From Mucilaginibacter sp. PAMC 26640 (GTDB lineage Bacteria; Bacteroidota; Bacteroidia; Sphingobacteriales; Sphingobacteriaceae): a stretch of DNA of 64,000 nt. The stretch lies in contig CP014773.1 in the NCBI GenBank assembly GCA_001596135.1, positions 3,596,001 through 3,660,000 of the forward strand, in the 5' to 3' direction. The notes under the pieces are model-generated. The model had not been told where the DNA came from. It was given only the letters and a program-made list of their open reading frames with translations, and ran no database searches. The translations under genes were made by a program, and so were the position numbers. Shown here piece by piece: positions 7,524 through 15,832 of the stretch. The number at the start of each line of letters is the position of its first letter. The first letter of the stretch is position 1.

Positions 7524-8318
7524 ATGAAACTGAAATTACTAAGCCTCATAGGGGCATTTGCCACCATTGCTATTGTTTACACTTCCTGTAAAAAAGATGC
7601 GGTTGATTACGGCAGCAAAGGCACCACCAGTACCGTGTCGTCTAAAGATGTCACCAGTCAAATCGCGTTAAACCTATCACAAAGCTTATTTGGAGGTCTG
7701 GGCGGGTTCGATATGAGTGATGGCTTGAGCCCTAAGATCAATGCACTTGCGCCGAATCATCAAAAGATAATTATCAATGAGCTTAACCCTAGCGGCTGTG
7801 GTACACTGATGGATACCACCATGACCTATAGCATGGATATTGATACTACCAAGCTAAGTATAAGTGGCCGCTACAAGATCGGTACCGTCTGTACGGCAGG
7901 AAAGCCAACAGGATTAACTATGTATGATAGCTTGCTGGTTGCCATGAGCACACCTTCGTTAGCTGCAAACTACAAAATAGGCCAAAATTTAACCATCACC
8001 AGCCTTAACCCCCAAAATTCGGACTCGCAGCTATCTTTTAGCGGCGCCATGAAAATGCAAACAAATTTGCAATACAAAACAGGTAGTAAAGCCAAGTTCA
8101 ACACGCTGTTTGATTACACATTAACAGCGTTGATCATCGATCCTGCCGACGATGCCGACATTAAAAGCGGCTCTGCTACGTTCCACACAACCGGTGATGT
8201 ACCGCAGGGTAAATGGGATTATAAAGGCACCATCACTTTTCTAGGGAACCATAAGGTAAAGATCACAATAGATAGTAAAACTTACACGGTTGATATCCAA
8301 ACCGGGCTTATTGTTTAA
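7524..8318 (+). CDS. Hypothetical lipoprotein
   Basis: This 264-residue protein starts MKLKLLSLIGAFATIAIVYTSC. The Cys at residue 22 followed by KKD fits a Bacteroidota lipobox, so it should be lipid-anchored in the envelope. The rest is Ser/Thr/Lys-rich with beta-strand alternation and no motif I can name. Two Cys (about 92 and 121) in the mature chain could form a disulfide. It stands alone between oppositely oriented genes and is followed directly by a good terminator, so it is probably monocistronic. The function is unknown. Confidence 0.8.
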   Translation: MKLKLLSLIGAFATIAIVYTSCKKDAVDYGSKGTTSTVSSKDVTSQIALNLSQSLFGGLGGFDMSDGLSPKINALAPNHQKIIINELNPSGCGTLMDTTMTYSMDIDTTKLSISGRYKIGTVCTAGKPTGLTMYDSLLVAMSTPSLAANYKIGQNLTITSLNPQNSDSQLSFSGAMKMQTNLQYKTGSKAKFNTLFDYTLTALIIDPADDADIKSGSATFHTTGDVPQGKWDYKGTITFLGNHKVKITIDSKTYTVDIQTGLIV

Positions 8319-8344
8319 GCGCACTGTTTACAATAATATCACAG

Positions 8345-8376
8345 GCCCTTTCTGAAATGCAGAAAGGGCTTTTATA
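8345..8376 (+). terminator. Rho-independent terminator
   Basis: GCCCTTTCTG and CAGAAAGGGC form a perfect 10-bp stem around AAATG and are followed by TTTTAT. It lies 26 bases after the lipoprotein stop codon. Confidence 0.85.
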
Positions 8377-8429
8377 GTTCCGGATTTAAATACCGAGAAG
8401 ATCAATATGGTTTAGTTTGATGCTGATTA

Positions 8430-8906
8430 TCAAACGTGGCAAAAAGCGCCTATGCCTTTGGATAGAATGTATTTGATGGCCGGTTTAATAAAAAGCCGGA
8501 TAATAATGCCTCCCGGCATAATAGTGGAGATTGCCTCCAGGATAGCATCAATGATCTCTTGTGTAGTAGAGCCTTCATTGACAATGCCGCAAACAAAATC
8601 CCGGATCTGATTAAGGATGCCGCCTAGTCCGGGGGAAGCCGCCATTTCTGCAGGCGCTGCGAACGAGGCTTTAAATCCAAAATGGGCACCCTCCAGTTGT
8701 AAAGCCTGATGGTAATAATCGTTTAAAATAACTTCGACCTCTTCTTTTGACGGCGTAGCTACTTCATCAAGATCGCCTAATTCCCGACTGCGGACTACAC
8801 CATAATGACAAGGTTTTTTATCATATTGGGCTGGCAGGCGAGTCCTCAGGGTAAATCCTGAGTTGATAGAATGAAGGGGACTGTAGGGGAAGTAGTAATT
8901 TAGAAT
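8430..8906 (-). CDS. Unrecognised ORF without a normal start codon; C-terminal hydrophobic, glycine-rich tail
   Basis: The frame is open on the minus strand from 8942 to the stop at 8430, but its only ATG (8645) lies two-thirds of the way in. The upstream part (KILNYYFPYSPLHSINSGFT, then CHYGVVRSRELGDLDE and PSKEEVEVILNDYYHQALQL) reads like real protein, so the ATG-only version of 71 residues is probably too short. An ATT at 8906, eleven bases after the S1/P1 nuclease stop, is the best upstream candidate. Otherwise the 5' end has been lost. The C-terminus (IISTIMPGG-like helices, two Cys) is hydrophobic and bacteriocin-like in composition, but I assign no function. Confidence 0.4.
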   Translation of the reverse strand: MLNYYFPYSPLHSINSGFTLRTRLPAQYDKKPCHYGVVRSRELGDLDEVATPSKEEVEVILNDYYHQALQLEGAHFGFKASFAAPAEMAASPGLGGILNQIRDFVCGIVNEGSTTQEIIDAILEAISTIMPGGIIIRLFIKPAIKYILSKGIGAFCHV

Positions 8907-8917
8907 TTTTAGATTAT

Positions 8918-10036
8918 TTATTTCGCCACCCGCAAATTGGCTTTATCGTTTATCACGATTTCCATTTTTCCTTTACGCTTTTTCAGCATGCCGGTTACGG
9001 TGATTTGTTTACCGTTGATAAGGCTGGCCAACGTTATAGCATTGCCTTTCAATACGAGGGTAAGTTTTTGATTCGGATAGGGGGCACCCAAATCTACCAG
9101 TACCAAACCCGGGAAAGATTTATACCCGTATACCTTACCGCTTACATCTGCTTTATAGCCAACATAATCGGCAACGTTGTTGATATTGATGGCCCGGACC
9201 TCGCCGGCGGTTTTTACTTCGGGGATCGGAGAGGCGGGGAGTTGATGATTATAGACCGGGGCGGCAAATAGCCCGTTTAGCAGGTTCGCCAGTCGTAAAC
9301 CAGCCAGTTGCAGGCGCTGATTTACTACGGCAATATGCGACTGGTAATAAGCATCGGTAAGTGTCTTTTTGGAGCCTACTTCGGCGTAGACCTTATTGCT
9401 GATCTGGTAGCTTTCAAACAACCAATGCATTACCGGATCGGTCAGGGTAGGCTTTGGGCTGGTGCCATTGTCCAGCTTTGCGGCAAGATCCTGGTAGGGT
9501 ACAGCCTGGTGATTGAGCAGTCCGCTGTCATAAACCTGGTGCAGGTTGGTCCCCTTGCCATCGTACTGTAACTGGATGTTATTGCCACCGCGGTCGGCAC
9601 CTATACGGGTAACGTGCATGGGCTGGTGAATATCGCCCACCAGATGTACAATGAATTTTAGTGCGGTGCTACGAGCCTGCAGGTCGCTGGTTGCAGCGGT
9701 CAGGATGGCTTCGTTTTTGAGCAGCGCGTTGTAAATATTGTCGGCTTTGTCATTTTTAACGGCACGCTCAAACGCTGCAAAACCAAGGTTGGGCGGCACG
9801 CTGATATAATGCCACGGGCCAGTGTTTTTATATTGCGGCTGGTTTTTTACCTCATCGGCCCAGGAGCTTACCGATCCAAGGGAATGCTTTCCGGCTAGTA
9901 GCTTTATACAGCTGTTCGCGCGGGCGCTGAGATGGTTTTCGGCGATTTGTGCCACCGTTTTATGCCCGGTAACACTCCAGGACATAAGCAGTAGGCTACT
10001 GCTTATGAGTGTGATAACAGTGAGCGCCTTTCGCAT
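8918..10036 (-). CDS. S1/P1-type nuclease, exported
   Basis: The ATG at 10036 gives 372 residues. A TTG three codons upstream is possible but unlikely. After the signal peptide (MRKALTVITLISSSLLLMS) the chain continues WSVTGHKTVAQIAENHL, which supplies the N-terminal Trp and His zinc ligands typical of S1/P1 nucleases. Further zinc-site motifs are SWADEV, WHYISV, FIVHLVGDIHQPMHV, DRGGNN and NLHQVYDSGLL. The family is a trinuclear-zinc single-strand-specific endonuclease and 3'-nucleotidase acting outside the cytoplasm. The last 90 residues form an extra beta-rich domain (VRAININNVADYVGYKADVS) that looks OB-like. It probably scavenges nucleic acid phosphorus. Confidence 0.92.
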   Translation of the reverse strand: MRKALTVITLISSSLLLMSWSVTGHKTVAQIAENHLSARANSCIKLLAGKHSLGSVSSWADEVKNQPQYKNTGPWHYISVPPNLGFAAFERAVKNDKADNIYNALLKNEAILTAATSDLQARSTALKFIVHLVGDIHQPMHVTRIGADRGGNNIQLQYDGKGTNLHQVYDSGLLNHQAVPYQDLAAKLDNGTSPKPTLTDPVMHWLFESYQISNKVYAEVGSKKTLTDAYYQSHIAVVNQRLQLAGLRLANLLNGLFAAPVYNHQLPASPIPEVKTAGEVRAININNVADYVGYKADVSGKVYGYKSFPGLVLVDLGAPYPNQKLTLVLKGNAITLASLINGKQITVTGMLKKRKGKMEIVINDKANLRVAK

Positions 10037-10401
10037 AACAGACAAGTTTAGTTAGGGCTAAGGTAATAGATTCACATTTAAATAAGAGGCTCAATATTTG
10101 CAGAAATGCACCGCTGTTCCACTTTATAAAGGTGGAACACTCGAAATGTGTTTCGTGTTGATAATCAGATTCTTACGGATGTTCGGTGGAGCAAATTGGA
10201 ACATCCCTGTTGTTGAGGTGATTTATGTAAATACTTAAATAATAGGCAGCTATAATTTTTATCCCTACGGAAATAATGGAAAGTGGAACACCCCGATGGA
10301 ACAGAATGAAACGCACTGATTTACACTTTTTCCAACAAAAAAGGCACCTCAATTTGAAGTGCCTTATATCTCGAATTCCCCTTTCGGAAGAACAAACATG
10401 A
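10037..10401. other. Intergenic region with GTTCCAC palindromes
   Basis: No gene is supported. TGTTCCAC...GTGGAACA forms a hairpin at 10115-10139, and related AAGTGGAACA and GATGGAACA segments recur at about 10280-10306. This looks like a small palindromic intergenic repeat. The DUF1573 terminator occupies the right end. Confidence 0.4.
10335..10366 (-). terminator. Rho-independent terminator of the DUF1573 gene
   Basis: Read on the minus strand, AAGGCACTT...AGGTGCCTT forms the stem and is followed by TTTTTTGTTGG. It is placed 36 bases after the DUF1573 stop. Confidence 0.8.
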
Positions 10402-10812
10402 TTATTTACTACTCGCAGGTGCTTTTCCAATAACCTTACCTACAATGTTGAGGTATTTGGTTGGTGTTTTAGAATTCGAAGTCACCACAATGGTTTTGTT
10501 AAATGCTGATGCTACAGCTGCATTGTAAGTGATCTTAATCATTCCTTTTGCGCCGGATAATACCGGAGTTTTAGTATAATCGGCAATGGTGCAACCACAT
10601 GTTGGCCTCACTTCCGACAAGATAAGCGGCTCTTTGCCCACATTGGTAAACTCAAACACGGTGGTAACCGGTGTACCTTGGGGTATATCGCCAAAATCGT
10701 GCTTTTCTTCGTTGAATTTAAATTCAGCCTTGGTATCATCCTGAGCCATAGCGGTATTGGCAGTAAAGGCCAGGCCTAAAAATACCGCGCAAATCATCAT
10801 TATTTTTTTCAT
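10402..10812 (-). CDS. DUF1573 domain protein, secreted
   Basis: The ATG at 10812 gives 136 residues. A GTG at 10833 would add seven residues before the Met that opens a clean signal peptide (MKKIMMICAVFLGLAFTANT). The mature part has the DUF1573 signature: FNEEKHDFGDIPQGTPV, FEFTNVGKEPLILSEV, PTCGCTIADYT and a closing I-V-G-K strand. The family is an immunoglobulin-like fold, very common in Bacteroidota and thought to act in the periplasm or at the surface. The biochemical role is not established. It is monocistronic, with its own terminator. Confidence 0.9.
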   Translation of the reverse strand: MKKIMMICAVFLGLAFTANTAMAQDDTKAEFKFNEEKHDFGDIPQGTPVTTVFEFTNVGKEPLILSEVRPTCGCTIADYTKTPVLSGAKGMIKITYNAAVASAFNKTIVVTSNSKTPTKYLNIVGKVIGKAPASSK

Positions 10813-10949
10813 AGTTACCTGTTTGATTATCACAAATATAAAAGGTTTAACTTAATTAAAAAACTATTACATAAACTATATGTTTTATAGCTACCGATTA
10901 CAAAAACAGAATAGAATTTTTTAATTTTACCGCCTAAACAAAATTTTAT

Positions 10950-13382
10950 ATGCCCGAAACTGTAATGCACACTGGCAATGAACTAAAGGCTGCCGAACTC
11001 AGTTTTGATGATTTCAGAAAGATAGTGATCAGCGATTACCGCGTTGGTTACGAGAGCAGGCAGGCAAGTATTTTGGGGCGCCGGGAAGTATTGACCGGTA
11101 AGGCCAAGTTTGGCATTTTTGGCGACGGCAAGGAAGTCGCCCAACTGGCTATGGCCAAAGTTTTCCGCAAGGGCGACTGGCGGGCCGGCTATTACCGCGA
11201 CCAAACATTTATGTTTGCCACCGGGATGAGCAATCTAAAAGAGTTTTTTGCGCAGTTATACGCGCATCCCGATATTGAAAAGGATCCTGCTTCTGGCGGC
11301 AGGCAAATGAATTGCCATTATGCAACACGTTTTGTGGACACCAATGGTAACTGGGTTAATCAAACCGAAACAAAAAATACCTCTTCGGATCTGTCAACAA
11401 CTGGTGGACATATGCCACGTTTGCTGGGGTTGGCTTATGCATCCAAATTATACCGCCAGAATAAGGAGCTGGCTTATTTAAAAGATTTTTCCATCAATGG
11501 CAACGAGGTAGCCTTTGGCACCATTGGCAACGGCTCAACATCCGAAGGTCTGTTTTTCGAGACCTTTAATGCAGCCGGGGTTTTGCAGGTGCCCATGGCT
11601 ATCTCTATCTGGGATGATGCTTATGCCATCTCAGTACCCGCCCGGCTCCAAACCACCAAAGAAGATATCTCAGAAGTATTAAAAGGTTTTCAGCGCGATG
11701 CCAAAGGCAATGGCTATGAAATTTTTAAAGTAAAGGGATGGGATTATGTGGCCCTTTGCGAAACTTACGAACGTGCCATCAATATTTGCCGGGAAGAACA
11801 TGTGCCGGTAATGATCCACGTAATTGAAATGACCCAGCCGCAGGGGCACTCTACCTCCGGCTCGCATGAGCGTTATAAATCTAAAGACAGGCTTACCTGG
11901 GAAGACGAGCATGATTGCCTGCTGCAGATGCGCAACTGGATGGTTGCATCGGCCATTGTCACCAGCGAGGAGGCGGATGAATTGGAGGCTGTCGCCAAAA
12001 AGCACGTGAGAGATTGCCAGAAAGAAGCATGGGCCGAACTGCAGGATGAGATAAAAGCGGAGATTGACGATGTTGTTGAACTGATTGAAAACATAGCCGA
12101 ACATTCCGAACAATTTAGTGAACTAAGCACCATCTCAACCGAATTGCAGCAATGCGTTGATCCTGCAAGGCGGGATGCTATCTCGGCAGTGCGCAAGGCA
12201 CTCCGGATCACCATTGGCGAAAATACTGCTGAACGCGCTTCCCTTTTAGAATACCTTCAGGAAGAAAAGGCTAAAAATAAAGAGCGTTTCAATACTAAAT
12301 TGTTTACCAATACACCATCATCTCCTTTACTGGTGCCGGTAATTGCGCCTGAGTATGCAGATGATGCACGCTTACTGGATGGCCGGGAGGTATTGAACGC
12401 TTGTTTTGATGCCAATTTTGAACGTGATAAAAGCATCGTTGCGTTTGGTGAAGATGTTGGCGCCATAGGCGACGTAAACCAGGGTTTTGCCGGGTTACAG
12501 AGCAAGTATTCCGATCTGAGGATCACCGATACGGGGATTCGTGAAGCCACCATCATAGGGCAGGGCGTAGGCTTGGCTATGCGTGGTTTAAGGCCCATTG
12601 CAGAGATCCAATACCTTGATTACCTCATTTATGCCATCACCGTTTTAAGTGATGACCTGGCTAGCTTAAGCTACCGTACTAAAGGCGGACAAAAAGCGCC
12701 GCTGATCGTGCGGTCGCGCGGGCACCGTTTGGAAGGTATCTGGCACTCCGGTTCACCGCTGGGTTTAATCTTGAACTCCATGCGCGGCATGCACATTTGT
12801 GTACCACGTGATATGACCCAAGCTGCCGGTATGTACAACACCTTGCTGCGTGGCGACGAGCCTGCTTTAGTTATCGAATGCTTGAACGGCTACCGGTTGA
12901 AGGAAAAATTGCCTGCCAATGTAGGTGACTTTACCGTGCCTTTGGGTAAAGCCGAGTTGCTTAAAGAAGGAAAGGATGTTACTGTTGTAAGCTACGGGTC
13001 CACCCTGAGGATTGTGATGGAAGCTGCCGAAGAATTGGAAAAAATGGGCATCAGCATAGAGGTGATTGACCCGCAAACACTTTACCCTTTTGATACCGAT
13101 AATCTGTGCGCAGCATCTTTGAGCAAAACCAGTAAATTACTGGTGATCGATGAGGATATTCAGGGCGGTGGGTCTGCTTTTATTTTGCAAAAAGTACTTG
13201 AACAGCAAAAAGGTTATTATTTGTTGGATGCACAACCGAAAACCCTTTGCGCCGCCGAACACCGGCCGCCATACGGGTCCGATGGTGATTATTTTAGCAA
13301 ACCATCTTTGGATGATGTGATCGAAACAGTCTACAACATGATGAACGAGGCTAATCCCGGGAAATATCCGGCGTTGTTTTAA
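10950..13382 (+). CDS. Fused E1 alpha/beta subunit of a 2-oxoacid dehydrogenase
   Basis: This 810-residue protein joins the two E1 chains that other bacteria encode separately. Residues about 20-400 are the alpha part (YYRDQTFMFATGM, the thiamine diphosphate loop GTIGNGSTSEGLFFETFNAAG, then ISIWDDAYAISVP). Residues about 470-810 are the beta part (VAFGEDVGAIGDVNQGFAGL, IRSRGHR-like, a transketolase C-terminal VSYGSTLRIV and IDPQTLYPFD). It decarboxylates a branched-chain 2-oxoacid or pyruvate and passes the acyl group to a lipoyl E2. The usual GDG of the cofactor loop reads GNG. No E2 or E3 gene is adjacent. The substrate is unresolved, with 2-oxoisovalerate the likeliest. Confidence 0.88.
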   Translation: MPETVMHTGNELKAAELSFDDFRKIVISDYRVGYESRQASILGRREVLTGKAKFGIFGDGKEVAQLAMAKVFRKGDWRAGYYRDQTFMFATGMSNLKEFFAQLYAHPDIEKDPASGGRQMNCHYATRFVDTNGNWVNQTETKNTSSDLSTTGGHMPRLLGLAYASKLYRQNKELAYLKDFSINGNEVAFGTIGNGSTSEGLFFETFNAAGVLQVPMAISIWDDAYAISVPARLQTTKEDISEVLKGFQRDAKGNGYEIFKVKGWDYVALCETYERAINICREEHVPVMIHVIEMTQPQGHSTSGSHERYKSKDRLTWEDEHDCLLQMRNWMVASAIVTSEEADELEAVAKKHVRDCQKEAWAELQDEIKAEIDDVVELIENIAEHSEQFSELSTISTELQQCVDPARRDAISAVRKALRITIGENTAERASLLEYLQEEKAKNKERFNTKLFTNTPSSPLLVPVIAPEYADDARLLDGREVLNACFDANFERDKSIVAFGEDVGAIGDVNQGFAGLQSKYSDLRITDTGIREATIIGQGVGLAMRGLRPIAEIQYLDYLIYAITVLSDDLASLSYRTKGGQKAPLIVRSRGHRLEGIWHSGSPLGLILNSMRGMHICVPRDMTQAAGMYNTLLRGDEPALVIECLNGYRLKEKLPANVGDFTVPLGKAELLKEGKDVTVVSYGSTLRIVMEAAEELEKMGISIEVIDPQTLYPFDTDNLCAASLSKTSKLLVIDEDIQGGGSAFILQKVLEQQKGYYLLDAQPKTLCAAEHRPPYGSDGDYFSKPSLDDVIETVYNMMNEANPGKYPALF

Positions 13383-13410
13383 ATTCGGAAAACAAGGTTT
13401 ATAGATAGCA

Positions 13411-13560
13411 TTTCCGTCCCCGCAGGGTCTCTTTAAAAAAGGACCCGGCGGGCCATTTATTGTCTTTGTGTGAATCTCAACAGGCCTTCGCTGTCATTAC
13501 CTAGCACATACGTAGAAAAACGCAGGGTCCTCTTACGAGAGGCCCTGCGCGGACGTCAAA
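13411..13560. repeat. Dispersed double-hairpin intergenic repeat, copy A
   Basis: This contains two palindromes. CCCGC-GGGTC...GACCC-GCGGG occupies about 13419-13452, and GCAGGGTCCTCT-TACG-AGAGGCCCTGC lies at about 13522-13548. A 150-base sequence closely matching this one recurs at 14721-14901, and the second hairpin alone recurs at 17340-17382. It sits just after the E1 gene and may also end its transcript. Confidence 0.75.
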
Positions 13561-13606
13561 TTTGAAGGCTGCGGTTGGTTTTGGCCTTAATTTAAATACT
13601 AGCCTT

Positions 13607-14170
13607 ATGACCTTCTCTTTTGAATTATTCCGGCAAATACTTCATCAGTTCGATGTCGAAATCATACAATGCTCTTTTATAAGCTTGCTGGTTATTATGA
13701 TCACTAAACTTTTCTTCGATCGTTGGATACATACTAAAACGGCTCTTGTAATCCTTAAATGGCTGCTAATCTCTTCTGCTTTTTTGAGACTGCTTTTTTT
13801 AATTATTGAATTAGTTTGTGGTTACCTGGGCCCAGATTATGTTAGTTATGTTACTCCCACAAGCTCAATCGGTGCATATGCAACCATATATTGGTTATTG
13901 ATGGTATCAGAGTTGTTGTTGCCATACATTTTGCTTGTGAAAAGGACAGGCAATAATGTTTATATGGTTTTTTTAGTATCCCTATTGATGAATATTGGTT
14001 GGCTGTTCCAACTGTTTGTCATTCATGTAACACAGATGAAACGTGAATATTCAATTGATAAAGATTTGAATTTTCCTACTTCCGGAGAATTGATAAGGAT
14101 AGCCCAAGGCATTGCAATTGGTTTAATATTGTTGATTGTGGGAAATATTTTAGATAGAAAACGAAGCTAA
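13607..14170 (+). CDS. Polytopic membrane protein of unknown function
   Basis: The ATG at 13607 (MTFSFELFRQILHQFDVEII) is preferred over an in-frame TTG at 13562 that falls at the edge of the hairpin repeat. The resulting 187 residues contain about five hydrophobic helices (around CSFISLLVIMITKLFF, ALVILKWLLISSAFLRLLFL, ATIYWLLMVSELLLPYILLV, VYMVFLVSLLMNIGWLFQLF and IAIGLILLIVGNIL). I do not recognise the family. The gene is AT-rich compared with the E1 gene to its left and lies between two copies of the repeat, so it may be a recent acquisition. Confidence 0.6.
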   Translation: MTFSFELFRQILHQFDVEIIQCSFISLLVIMITKLFFDRWIHTKTALVILKWLLISSAFLRLLFLIIELVCGYLGPDYVSYVTPTSSIGAYATIYWLLMVSELLLPYILLVKRTGNNVYMVFLVSLLMNIGWLFQLFVIHVTQMKREYSIDKDLNFPTSGELIRIAQGIAIGLILLIVGNILDRKRS

Positions 14171-14257
14171 TTACTGCTTGGTTATTATAGCAACCCATGT
14201 CGAATATCCGGTGATGTTTTAGACGTTAACATAGTAATCTTTTGTGTATTTTTGATT

Positions 14258-14454
14258 ATGGAAACATTAATTGTACAACCTAAAACCCAGGAGCAATTAG
14301 CTGCGCTTAAAGCATTTATAAAAGCTTTAAAAATAGAATATACATCTCAGGAAAATCATATGATCCGGAGTTCGTAGAAAAAATTCTCCAGGGGAGAGAG
14401 GATATCAAAAATGGTAAGGGTGTAAAGATCGACGTTAAAGATTTATGGAAGTAG
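14258..14454 (+). pseudogene. Frameshifted antitoxin gene (DUF2683-like)
   Basis: The ATG at 14258 starts METLIVQPKTQEQLAALKAF and continues to EYTSQEN before meeting a premature stop. Shifting frame by one base at about 14355 restores YDPEFVEKILQGREDIKNGK and ends ...VKDLWK at 14454. That combined sequence fits small DUF2683-type antitoxins that precede YoeB-like toxins in Bacteroidota. The reading frame is therefore broken by a single indel, unless it is a sequencing error. Its end overlaps the start of the toxin remnant, the normal arrangement for such pairs. Confidence 0.8.
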
Positions 14455-14712
14455 TTTTTAGTCCTCGTGTGTTTGAGGATTTAAATTACTAGAAAAAATC
14501 TGGTAATAGCCTGTCCAAAATAAAATTGCGGTTCTTATAGAAGCTATAAAAATAGTCCGTTTGAGGGGATCGGATAATCCGAACCGCTTAAACATAATTT
14601 ATCCGGATCCTGGTCCCGCCGCATTAACAGGGAGCACTGTTTAGTTTACCAGATAACCGGGAACAATCAAATTATAATACTAGATATATTATCTTTAAAA
14701 GGTCATTACTAA
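14445..14712 (+). pseudogene. Degraded YoeB/Txe-type RNase toxin gene
   Basis: The ATG at 14445 overlaps the antitoxin end. The first codons read MEVVFSPRVFEDLNY and are followed by TAG where toxins of this family carry Trp. After further frame changes, the conserved YoeB tail is plainly visible (SPFEGIG, then a stop in place of Lys, SEPLKHNLSGSWSRRIN, REHCLVYQITGNNQIIIL, SLKGHY) and ends at 14712. At least two nonsense changes and one frameshift make a sequencing error an unlikely explanation. In intact homologues the Glu, Arg, His and Tyr residues of these segments form the ribosome-dependent RNase active site. Confidence 0.85.
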
Positions 14713-14720
14713 ATGTTGCC

Positions 14721-14901
14721 ATTTCCGTCCCTGCAGGTTCTCTTTGAAAAAGGACCCCGCGGGATACTTATTGCCTTTGTGTGAATCTCAACAGAACTGC
14801 GCGGGCATTACTTACACGTACGTAGAAAAACGCAGGGTCCTCTTACGAGATACCCTGCGCGGACATCAATCCTTTTACGAGAAACCCTGCGCAGATGTCA
14901 A
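14721..14901. repeat. Dispersed double-hairpin intergenic repeat, copy B
   Basis: This repeats copy A almost throughout: the ATTTCCGTCCCTGCAGG start, the TTTGTGTGAATCTCAACAG centre and the ACGCAGGGTCCTCTTACGAG hairpin. It then carries an additional partial copy of the second hairpin (TTTTACGAGAAACCCTGCGC). Copies A and B bracket the membrane-protein gene and the dead toxin-antitoxin pair. The remaining gap to 15193 is AT-rich and holds nothing recognisable. Confidence 0.75.
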
Positions 14902-15193
14902 AGGGTAACCTCCGCCAATTTTCATATATTAACTTTTAATTTATTTATTTTCAATATCGAAAACAAAGTCAACTCTAGAAAGTTGTACTATCTATGTTTC
15001 AGCACCCTATATCACACTAGCAATCTGAACATACTTACTGTTCACTTACACTGCATGTATAAATTTTAATTAACCTACAATTGATGAGCACCTGCAGATA
15101 AGGGGGGCAGCAAAATAACACACCATATTTTTAGACAGCTGCTTTCATAATCCAGCTTTTCCCCGCATGTTTAACAAACAAGAAATAACCTTT

Positions 15194-15832
15194 ATGATAA
15201 AAAAAGCTTTAATATTTGATCTTGACGATACAATTTACCCAACCCGGTCTGTTGCAGATGAAATGTACAAAGATTTGTACGCTCTGTTAAAAAAGCACTT
15301 ACCTGAGGAAATTTTTCAACGTATTAAAGAAGACCTTTTAACTACACCTTTCCAAAATGTCGCAGCTCGTTATGAGCTGGATAAACAGCTTACAGATGAA
15401 GGAATGAAAATATGCCTGGAGATGGAGTATAACGGCTCAATGACCACTTTTGACGATTATCTAAAGGCAACTGACAACACCGCAGTGAAGTTTTTGGTGA
15501 CGGCAGGTTATACCAAACTTCAAAAAAGTAAGATCAAACAACTCGGTATTAAAAGTGACTTTAAAGAAGTGATCATCGCTGATCCGTAAAACTCGGATCT
15601 TACTAAAAAAGATGCCTTCAAATTGATCATGGATAAGTATCAATACCAACCGTTTGACATTTTGGTGATCGGTGATAATCCTGAATCTGAAATAGCAGCA
15701 GCCAAAGATTTGGGAATTGAAACTTACTTGTATGACTATGAAGGTAAGTTTTCACCTGCATTAGCAGATTACTACGGCACAAGTTATGATCATTTAAAAA
15801 CTATGTTGGATAATGGAGCGGATAATAAATGA
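15194..15832 (+). pseudogene. HAD-family hydrolase interrupted by an in-frame stop codon
   Basis: The ATG at 15194 opens MIKKALIFDLDDTIYPTRS, with the nucleophile motif DLDDT of pyrimidine 5'-nucleotidase-like (YjjG-type) HAD phosphatases. The frame runs to TAA at 15587-15589 and resumes without any shift (NSDLTKKDAFKLIMDKYQYQ), carrying motif IV VIGDNPESEIAAAKDLGIET to the TGA at 15830-15832. One nonsense change (for example CAA to TAA) therefore splits a 212-codon gene. The second half could restart at TTG 15623 or ATG 15629. The C-terminal stop overlaps the next ATG, so the distal part may still be translated to couple expression. Confidence 0.8.

Noticed and set aside
10173..10430. An 85-codon minus-strand open frame between the nuclease and DUF1573 genes
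   Set aside because: It overlaps the DUF1573 gene end and its terminator, and shows a Cys/Arg-rich random composition.
11679..12598. Open frames antisense to the E1 gene
   Set aside because: They lie inside a complete, conserved enzyme gene and have no separate start signals.
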